Shown: positions 56,046 through 64,000 of the stretch, piece after piece
How positions within the stretch are numbered: position 1 is the first letter of the stretch
Layout of the letters: each line of letters opens with the position of its first letter
Assembly: GCA_963971285.1 (NCBI GenBank)
Contig: OZ020262.1
Location: 6,109,036-6,173,035 of the forward strand
Source of the DNA: Astropecten irregularis
Lineage: Eukaryota; Echinodermata; Asteroidea; Paxillosida; Astropectinidae
Direction: 5' to 3'
Length of the DNA stretch: 64,000 bases
The notes under the pieces: generated by a model
Databases searched by the model: none
Seen by the model: only the letters and a program-made list of their open reading frames with translations
Told to the model about the DNA's origin: nothing
Made by a program: the position numbers and the translations under genes

Positions 56046-59000
56046 CTACTCCCTCCCTGTAGGTACCTGCGCTTGGCTTGGAGTCATCCCTCCAGGACCA
56101 GGGGCCAAGTTGTCTTCTTTAGTCCGTTGGTCCTCCCCTTGGGTTGATTCACCGATCTTGGACTCTTCGTGTCCTCCCGTGGCGGCTCCGCCCTCTGCCC
56201 GCCCATCCTGCTGTTCCAGGGGCGTGTGTCTGACGTCCAGGTGGGTGTCGCCCTGTCGTATCCGTCTTTCGTCTCTCCTCCTCTTCTCCACATAGACGAG
56301 AACGAAAACCTCTGAGCTCCCTTGAAAGATCAGGATAACTATCAGGATGATGGCTATGTACATCCAGACATTAACTCCAGGGACTGAAAAAAAAAAACAG
56401 TATAGAGTTCTAAGGCCTTTTCACACGACCAAAAAAAGTGTAAAAGTGAGTGGCTTGGGGTTAATTTCACCAAACTCTTTGTAGCTCACTATCAATCGTA
56501 GGACTTATGATGCATTGCAGTCCCACGTAGGATAGACCCCCTACAATGGGTTATCCTTCGTAACTCGAGATACAATCGATCGTAGGGCTTTGTGAAATTG
56601 ACCCATGTTCAGACTGTGTAGTGTTCTGTGGCCTAGTGTGTCGTACTCAAGTTCATGTGGTCAATTTATAGATTGTGGGTTCGAATCCAGCCATGGGTTA
56701 GTGGTGCTTGCGTCCTTGGGCAAGATGCTTTGTCACATGTTGCTCCTCTTCACCCAGGTGTAACTGGGTACCTGTGAGGTACTTTGTGTGCTTGTTTAGC
56801 CTTTGTGTGCTTATTGCAGCCAGTAGATTAGAGATGGTCTCAGAAATGTAATACAGTGGAACGCCAATATAACAAACACAATACCGAACATTTGGCTATA
56901 CCGAACATCATCCTTGGCTCCCAATTTTTGTGTACAATGTATAGGCATGCTGAACATTGTTCACTATAATGAACGACCACTATAACAAACAATTTCTGTG
57001 CATCCCAGCATGTTCGTTATAGTGGCGTTCCACTGATAATAGTAATACACAGATAGAGACATCACACGTTGATTGAGTGCGCTGTATAAAAATGGTTTAT
57101 TATTATAATTATTATTATGACATCAACTAGCGGTGTGCATCTGTTCTCAGGAAAGAAAAGATGGACTCATACCATTATGAGACTCTGTGATTGGTCTATA
57201 AGAAATTCATCATAACTGGAAATGGGTCGCACCGAATCGGCATTAGAAACTTTGCCATTTATTATGTTATGTCAACTGTATAATTACCGTATTGCTTGCC
57301 TCTACAGATGACCGTGGCTGCCTCTTTCCCAGGGCACCTGACTTGCCCCCAGGGTCCGTGGGCACAAGCAGAAAGAATCACCTCCGATCCGATGCAGGAA
57401 ACATCCTCCACCAAAAATGTCTGTGTTCGCAAAAAGAAAAAAGTGTAAGTTTATTCAAAGTAATCATTAAACTACCACAAGGGAAACTGGCTGAATTTTT
57501 AAGTCATTGAAAGGTGAACAAAGAAAAATTGACTGGAGCGGGATTCGAACCTGAATACCATACAGGTAAACAGGTATAAACCTGTACGGTATTCAGGAGG
57601 TTGCCGGTTCGAGTCCTGCTCCAGTAAATTTTTCTTTGTTCACTTTTCAACATGTACTTAACTTCAGTTGGTCAACAAAAATCATTAACACCAGGCGTCT
57701 TTACTGTTTGAAAGTGTTCACTACCTGCTCCGTGCCGGGTATGAATCCCTCAATGCTGGCTGCCACGGCATGCTCGTAGCCCAGTTGACGACAGACCACA
57801 TTGGCCGCGTCCATGTTCCAGTTGGCATTGCGGCAAACGGCGCCCCACGTTCCGTCGTATCTAGCCTCAACCAGCCCCTCTTCCTGGGTGCGTCCTCCAA
57901 CTAGACGAAGTGGAATCGTGGCACCTGGCGGAACACGGAATGCCAAAAGCAAAATTGACTAAAGAGCAATACTAACAAGCGTGTATCAATAGCTCCAAAT
58001 TGCAGTACTACACCAGGGCTCGAAATCCACTAGATCATGGCCCGAGTCTAGTGATTTCAGTGTCGGTCTAATAAAGTGTGTACTGCACTAGTCCGGCTGT
58101 CTAGTGATTTTGTTTTCCTTGCACAATTAAAATGCTGCCTAAATTGATGATTTTTGACACACTGCTGCAATACAATTACGGTTTGGTTTTCCTATGTGCA
58201 TGGATGCTACAAAGTCTAGTGACAAAAGTTCAGGGCTTATTTTCATGACAGGCAAAGGCAGATCGCAACATGCATATAAATCTTATTAAACTGCTAAGCA
58301 AAGTGTGATGTCACAATACTAGCTGCTATGGAAACATAAACAAATCATCTAAAAGATGAATCGCAGTAATATGACGTCTTCAGGAGAATTCCCCAGAAGA
58401 CGGCCAGAGCATACTGGTTGGAAAGTTAAACCAGCTCTTTTCAGAGCCACATGCACAAACTCATAAAAAGAGTACAATTAACATATTTGTTTCGTAGAGT
58501 CACAGCAAAACAAATGGTACTTTATGCACTTTCGCCATGCAAAGCTTTCAATCTAACTGTTAATGGTGTGTTCAATAACACTCTCCGATCCAGCTAAAAA
58601 ACTTGCTGGGCTTAACCGAGGCAGACCTGGGTCGATTTCAACATGGATCAACAAGGAGATAGTGTGAAAAGGTCTTTGTTGTTTGGAATACCTGAGGAGA
58701 CTTGATCCAGGAGGAAGGGATTGCAGGTAACTCCGGCCTGGTCCGTGGTGCCCTCCCCGCAACTTGTCCCTCGCTGAGGTATGGAATGACGACATTTAGT
58801 CAGTCTCTCCTCGGTCCCCTCGCACATCACCCGGTCCAAGCCGAACGGCCCCTCGGCGGTGAACGCCCGACTACTCGTGGCGCCGCTGTATCCCAGCTGA
58901 CGGCAGGCGATGGCGGCATCGCCCGGGTCCCAGCCAGACGGGCACACGGCCTGCCACGCGCCGTTTGTGTACACTTGAATAGCGCCCTCATATGGCAGGA

Positions 59001-62000
59001 TGCCAGCAGTCAGACGTATTTCATCTGAGTCCGATTGAAAACAAACATGAAATTAATGGCATTTTATCTTTTCTTAAAGGTAATCATCAAATAGCCACAA
59101 GGGAAACTGACTGAATTTTTAAATCATTGAAAGGTTAACAAAGAAAAACAGACTGGAGCGGGATTCGAACCGGCTACCTTCTGAATACCAAGCTGGCACT
59201 CTACCAACTAAGCTATCCAGCCCTACGTTGGTGGTCTTCCTAATACCGGTAGTCAATTATCTTTTGGCAGTCAGAAGCCATGAAACCACTCACATACCTC
59301 TATACCCCAAGGATCATTTAAGATACACGCAGCATTAGCAATGCTGCAACCTGAGAAACAATACCTGGGGGATCACTCAAAGAGGATACAGCTTTTTCTT
59401 TAATAACCTTGGATGTAGCTGGTGTGTTGCAGTCACTAGATAGAAGCCATCTTTGAGATGTCATATTGGTTGAAAAGAAAACAAATCTGTTTACTCTTTT
59501 TGTTGACAGCACACGGGCTAGCCTCAACAATAAATAAAATAATTAGATGCTGTTTCGTTTCCTTCAAATTTTCAGATCAAGTACGAAGCCTTTCTTTGAT
59601 TGATGGGAAAGCATGACGTCTGACGTGCCTTTGTTTTGGTTCGGTTTCCCGTACACGCTGCACGTCACGCCGGCGAGTATCTCATCTGGACACGCCTGTT
59701 GCCCCGCCCGTGATGTCTGGCACTGGTCCAGCCGGTCCTCGGTCCCCAGGCACTCCACCCTCTTCCACAGCACAGCCTGTGGGGCGGAGCTGTAGTCTGC
59801 CGTGGCGGAGAGGGCGGGGCCCAGCCCGATCTGACGGCATGCCACGCTGGCCGCCTTCATGTCCCAGCTGTTGTTACAGATGGCCATCCACTGGCCGTTG
59901 TAGGCTACCTCCAGCCTCCCTCCGTACGCGTTACCGTCGGCGATGCGGAGGGTGAAATCTGCAAAGCGTCAATTTAAAAGACAATGACCCATTGTTATTA
60001 CCGCACCAGTAGAGACTTTCATCAAAGTATTTCAGTCATAGAATGGTGAGCAAAGATGTATTGGCTGGAGCGGGATTAGAACCTGCGACCTCCAGAATAC
60101 TGTGCCAGTTTTCTACCAACTGAGCTAATTTGTGGAGTGCTGTACTGTGGTCTAGTGGTCTGACATATTGCACTCAAGGTCTCATGGTCAATCTACAGAT
60201 TGTGGGTTCGAATCCAGCCATGGGCTAGACGTGTGGTGCTTGCGTCCTTAGGCAAGATGCTTTGAACACATATTGCTCCTCTTCACCCAGGTGTAAATGG
60301 GTTATCAACACTAGTCTAATAACCAATTTCCAATTGTGTGCATCTGGCACTCAACTGATATCTGCTTAGAATAGAAATTTGCTAAGCCATTTTTCCGCTA
60401 AGCAGGTCTATGAAATCAGGCCCTGACCATGCGTTGGACCAAAAGGAAGAAGTATTATACAATTAATAAACTTATGCAAACTGCTCATCAACCAAATAAT
60501 GAGCTGAAATATGTAATGCTTGGAGTTAGGAGGGCCTGACGTTTCAATCCTAGCACAGGATCTTTCTTAAAGGCAATAGAGCCGCATCTTTAAGCCAAAA
60601 GTGAGAAGTCTTACGTACTTTGTAGCTCTGGTTCATTGCAGTGCACCGAAGCCTCTTGCAAGTGGGTGCAAGTGGTCTCCATGAACCGCTCATGACCGCA
60701 CTCAGCTAGTAGGGACTCCCGTCCCGTACACTGCAACCATTCCAACATGATTGGCTGGCCTTCGGGGCTTGGTCCATAATAGGAACCGCTGAAGAAACAA
60801 ACAAGCAAACAAACAAACAAATCGTAATTAACAACAAATTAGAAGTAGGACACAGTTTATGGTATAACTACAGTTATGTGGAGAACTGCGGCCTAGTGGT
60901 CTGGCGTGTTGAACTCAAGATCCTGTGGTCAATCTATACAGATTGTGGGTTCGAATCCAGCCATGGGTTAATGGTGCTTGGGTCCTTGGGCAAGACACTT
61001 TGTCACATGTTGCTTCTCTTCGCCCAGGTGTAAATGGGTACCTCTGAGGGTAAAGATGGCTTTGATTAGCCTCTGTGCACCCAATGGTTGCAGGGCTGTA
61101 TGCTCCCCAGGGAGCTGACATGGTTTCAGGAATGTAAATTACGGGCCCGATGACCAGGGATAATAATAATGTTCAGCGCTTTGATTTTCTTGGAAAGGCG
61201 CTTTATAAATGCCTGTTATTATTATTATTATTATGGTATGAATACGGTAATAATTACAGTCACGTCACAGTGGTTATTTGATTATTATATTGATGAAAAA
61301 GGCGCATCCTCTTGGAGTGATCCGGCCCATGTACCGTTTCTCAGGTTGCAGCATTGCTGCGAGTATCGATCCTTGGGATATAGCGGTATGTGAGTGGTTT
61401 CATGGCTTCTGACTGCCATCAAACAAAGATAATTTACTATGACACCGCCAACATATGGCTGGATAGCTCAGTTAGAGCACCTGTACGGTATTCTGAAGGT
61501 CGGTGGTCTGAATCCCGCTCAAGTCAATTTTTGGAGTTGACATTTCGATCCTAGCAGGATCTTTATCAAAGGTCATTAATAAAGATTCCGCTAGAATTGA
61601 AACGTCAATGCTATTACTTTTAGTTTTAATTCAAATTTATGCAAATTTATACAATTACAGCGTTTGAGATTGGGAAAAATGTATGGAACCGACCCGCGGA
61701 AATTAACGACGGAGCCATATCCAAGCTGGCGACAGGCGACCTCTGCTGCGTTCTCGTTCCAGCCCGTGTCGCAGATCGTACCAAACTTGACGTTGGAATA
61801 AATACGCACAGTGCCTTCGTACTCGTTGTACTGAGAGTCCAAATACAATGGGTAAGGATCTGGTTGTTGAAAAAAAAAAAATGAACAACAATTTTAAGAA
61901 ATGGTGAAAGCTAAAATGTGATCAAATTATTTTCAAGTGGCATGTGACAGACTGGATTCTATGCTCAGTACAGAAATGAGCCCAGTCTATTATGGTTCTC

Positions 62001-63510
62001 GGCAACCCTAAGATTCTGGGGGTCGTATTCTGGGGTTTTTGGCAACCCTAGATTCTGGGGTTCGTATTCATGAGCACCATGCTGTGTTTCCACTGAGACA
62101 ATCCCACTGAAGCAGATTACAGCCACATTTTAACTCCCAGCTGATGTAATCAGAGTCCTTGGTGTAATTACATCAGCACTGAATCATGCTAGGAGTAAAT
62201 GATAACTTGTTAAGTGGTAAGGTACACGAGTTAGGTGCTAATAACTAAGAAACCCATAATAGACTGGGCATGGTCTCCATCATATCCATATGCTGAAATA
62301 CAGGTTGTGGTTTTTCATTGAAACTGAAGCTCTGTATTCTTTTTCAGACCAGAGAATCTACTTCCGAACAGCAGCCAAAAGCCTCTATTTTGATACCAGT
62401 AATTTTAGAATTCACAAAATGGAGCCTGAGCCTGAGCCGCGCATTAGGCCCCAGCTGTCTTTACCGGCAGGCTTGTTGCAAGCGACGTAGGCAGCAGGGT
62501 CGGAAGGACCGCATGTCGCACCGGGCTCATCGTTGACCCGACACTCAAGAAGGCTCCTCTGCCACGAGTCGCACGACACCCTGAATATCAATTTCGGCCT
62601 GATTTCTGAGTGGAAAAGAGAAAAGAAAAAGACAATAATGTACTTCATAAACTGCAAATTTCTCATACAGCCGCACAAATCACATGTTAGCATGCTTGTC
62701 ACTTTAAAACAAATCTAGCTTACAACTACAAATTTCCTTTATAAGATTTGGATTAGCAAAATCTAACGATTCTGTTTTTGGAGTCAGGAGGGCCTGATGC
62801 ATTTCAATCCTAGGTAGCATGATCTATCGAAGGCTTAATCTAAAGATCCTGCTAGGATCGAAACGCGTCAGGCTCTCCTTACTCCAAGCATTTTGATAAA
62901 TTTCAGGTCATTATTTTGGCTGATGAGCAGTTTGCAGCAGTTTATTACTTGTATTAATTCTGTTTTTGAGGTAGTGACTTTGGGACTGTTTGTTTAACGC
63001 ACAGGATCTCGGATTCTGCTGATCCGGATTCCATTTTAGCGTAGGACGTGGATCCACAATTTTGGGATCCTGTGCGTTAAACAAACAGGCAGTCCCTTAA
63101 TTTTGTTTCTTAGATTTGAGGCTAGCCATGGTAGAAGTACATAAAGTATTTAGTTTTATGCTAACACCATGGGGTGGCTCTGAAAAGAGCTGGTTACTAC
63201 TGGTTACTCCAGTATATGCTCTGGCTGTCTTCAAAATAAACTGAGAATTTGCTCAAAAGTTTTGTCAGTCTTCTCTGACCTTTTTTCTTCATATACAGAA
63301 AAGCATCTAGATCTCACGCACCTATGTCATCTTGGGAAAATTTGCGGCTGTGTTTGGGAGGTCCATACCCAAGCTGACGACAGACAGTGATGGCGTCAAC
63401 GAAAGTGAAATCAGCCCCACACACGGAGCCCCAGTCCTCGTTGTATCTCACTTCCACAAGCCCCTCAAATTGAGAGGCACCACCCATAAGCCTCAACTGG
63501 TTTAAGGGAT
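56046..63510 (-). CDS. SRCR-domain transmembrane receptor, 5' end outside window
   Basis: Minus-strand exons: 63510-63322, 62605-62465, 61859-61694, 60788-60619, 59958 to about 59665, 59024-58692, 57924-57725, 57420-57300 and 56383-56046. They encode at least five SRCR domains (A: first two exons; B: next two; C and D: one exon each; E: 57924 plus 57420). Typical cores are CRQLGYG, GLVEVRYN, EGTEERL and DVSC. Then come a membrane helix (about VWMYIAIILIVILIF) and a ~90-residue charged tail ending PTGRE and TAG at 56046. Domain borders are phase 1, as usual for shuffled SRCR modules. All junctions close in frame except C to D, where no phase-1 GT donor is visible. The last intron uses a GC donor (57299). 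SRCR membrane proteins act as cell-surface recognition or scavenger receptors; no ligand is implied here. Upstream exons, signal peptide and possibly more domains must lie past 64000. Confidence 0.85.
56456..56605. mobile_element. Family-C foldback element in last SRCR intron
   Basis: GGGGTTAATTTCACCAAACTC to CTTTGTGAAATTGACCC. Confidence 0.6.
56622..57120 (+). mobile_element. SINE-2 interrupted by a pogo-like MITE
   Basis: Head and body to about 56853, the MITE, then the tail (GAGTGCGCTGTATAAAAATGG) and (TTA)n. Confidence 0.65.
56854..57035. mobile_element. pogo/Tigger-like MITE, 182 bp, nested in a SINE-2 tail
   Basis: CAGTGGAACGCCAATATAAC and GTTATAGTGGCGTTCCACTG ends, with TA at the flanks. 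The CAGTGGAAC...TATAAC terminus is typical of pogo-type elements. Confidence 0.7.
57505..57650. mobile_element. SINE-1 pieces in inverted orientation
   Basis: ACTGGAGCGGGATTCGAAC (minus) and GGTTCGAGTCCTGCTCCAGT (plus) face each other, forming a hairpin-like palindrome. Confidence 0.6.
59150..59395 (-). mobile_element. SINE-1, complete, in an SRCR intron
   Basis: Minus-strand copy with A box, B box (GGTTCGAATCCCGCTCCAG) and the upstream module. Confidence 0.65.
60050..60130 (-). mobile_element. SINE-1 fragment in an SRCR intron
   Basis: Minus-strand tRNA-like head: CTCAGTTGGTAGAAAACTGG and GGTTCTAATCCCGCTCCAG. Confidence 0.6.
60133..60305 (+). mobile_element. SINE-2, 3'-truncated, in an SRCR intron
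   Basis: Head GTGGTCTAGTGGTCTG, B box GGTTCGAATCC, body to GGTGTAAATGGGTTA. Confidence 0.65.
60302..60424. mobile_element. Family-M-like foldback element in an SRCR intron
   Basis: TTTGCTAAGCCATTTTTCCGCTAAGCAGG followed by TATGAAATCAGGCCC, interrupting a SINE-2 copy. Confidence 0.4.
60880..61237 (+). mobile_element. SINE-2, full length, in an SRCR intron
   Basis: tRNA-like head, conserved body, tail AAAGGCGCTTTATAAATGCC followed by (TTA)n. The tail motif matches the 3' end of the LINE fragments at 15.2 and 22.2 kb. Confidence 0.7.
61305..61535 (+). mobile_element. SINE-1, complete, in an SRCR intron
   Basis: Module, then TGGATAGCTCAGTTAGAGC and GGTCTGAATCCCGCTCAAG. Confidence 0.65.
62279..62442. 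mobile_element. Family-H element, half copy in an SRCR intron
   Basis: Core (TTTTTCATTGAAACTGAAGC ...) and a short GAGCCT run; the left terminus is missing. It lies just past the donor of the 62605-62465 exon. Confidence 0.6.
62982..63096. mobile_element. Family-E foldback element in an SRCR intron
   Basis: GGGACTGTTTGTTTAACGCA with CAGGATC, mirrored by GATCCTGTGCGTTAAACAAACAG and AGTCCC; 115 bp. Confidence 0.65.
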
Positions 63511-63551
63511 CTACGACAAACGTCCGCAAATCACAAATTAAAATAAATATT

Positions 63552-63614
63552 TAAAAGTAATATCATACTTTGGTTTCTGTCAAAGAAATACAGATTCATG
63601 GGCAAAAATATCAA
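63552..63614 (+). mobile_element. Family-A MITE fragment
   Basis: Left ~60 bp only (AATATCATACTTTGGTTT, then ATTCATGGGCAAAAATATC). Confidence 0.6.
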
Positions 63615-63669
63615 AGCCGGGCTGAAAATAATCCCGGGCTGAAGAGTTTATCAAGTGAGTGATGCCCAA

Positions 63670-63820
63670 TGGGAGACTTTTGAGATGTCTACTGAAGTCT
63701 CTTTTTGTTATCTCTGAGCATGCGTGCGCAATTGTGAGCATGTGCGCGTTGTTGTGCACGTGCGTGCGCGTGCGTGCGCGTGCGCTGTTGACTTGAAGAC
63801 CCATGTTCCAAAGTCTCCCA
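63670..63820. mobile_element. Family-J foldback element
   Basis: TGGGAGACTTTTGAGATG to TTCCAAAGTCTCCCA, with a GTGCGTGCGCG run inside. The rest of 63511-64000 holds a family-A fragment and a SINE-1 tail; no exon seen. Confidence 0.55.
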
Positions 63821-64000
63821 TTGCGGTTTAAAAGTTAACTTCGTACTTCAAATTTTTGCCAAAGAAATACGGTGCAGATTTCAGACAATTTTTCTTTGTT
63901 CACTTTTCAACTTGACTAGGTTTGACACTGTATGCATTTTAAATACATCCTTATGGATATCATTAGTCGATCAGTTTAAAACTCTTGGGATCACAGGCAT

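Overview
This is eukaryotic nuclear DNA: AT-rich, with GT-AG introns, dense short repeats and no operon structure. The gene content is a cluster of UDP-glycosyltransferases (UGTs), an intronless class A GPCR and a membrane scavenger-receptor cysteine-rich (SRCR) protein. Together with many tRNA-derived SINEs and MITEs, this suggests a marine invertebrate deuterostome. An echinoderm is my best guess (inference; the sequence alone does not fix the species).

Layout. 1-2.3 kb: repeats. 2.35-33.6 kb: UGT cluster with five intact four-exon genes, numbered here in window order: UGT-1 (+), UGT-2 (-), UGT-3 (+), UGT-5 (+), UGT-6 (+), plus one orphan first exon, UGT-4 (-). All intact copies share one architecture. 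Exon 1 (~0.9 kb) carries the signal peptide and acceptor-binding half and ends in phase 0. Exon 2 is 223 nt, exon 3 is 220 nt and holds the UDP-sugar signature, and exon 4 carries the C-terminal membrane anchor. UGT-2/UGT-3 form a divergent inverted pair. A ~7 kb segment running from UGT-2 intron 1 through UGT-3 was then tandemly duplicated, giving UGT-4 (cut off after exon 1) and UGT-5. UGT-1 and UGT-6 form a second subfamily at the two flanks. Short near-identical blocks inside otherwise divergent exons suggest gene conversion across the cluster.

33.6-46.3 kb: no gene found. The stretch holds MITEs, several minisatellites (notably a ~640 bp 10-mer array at 40 kb and a ~120 bp-unit array at 44.5 kb) and SINE pieces. 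46.3-47.3 kb: a single-exon class A GPCR (-). 47.4-56.0 kb: no gene found, repeats only. 56.0-63.5 kb: the 3' part of an SRCR transmembrane receptor gene (-), at least five SRCR domains, one membrane span and a charged tail. Its 5' end lies beyond the window, and its introns are full of tRNA-derived SINEs.

The UGTs are expected to be ER-membrane conjugating enzymes (detoxification or small-molecule glycosylation), and the SRCR protein a cell-surface pattern-recognition-type receptor. Nothing in the sequence ties the three loci functionally. The most interesting features are: (1) the nested inverted and tandem UGT duplication with an orphan first exon that could in principle splice to another copy's exons 2-4; (2) the mosaic, conversion-like identity blocks; (3) Asp-to-Glu at the presumed charge-relay position in one UGT subfamily; (4) foldback elements whose terminal repeats contain expandable hexanucleotide microsatellites; (5) hAT-type MITEs with perfect 8-bp target duplications, one splitting a hammerhead-ribozyme-like motif.
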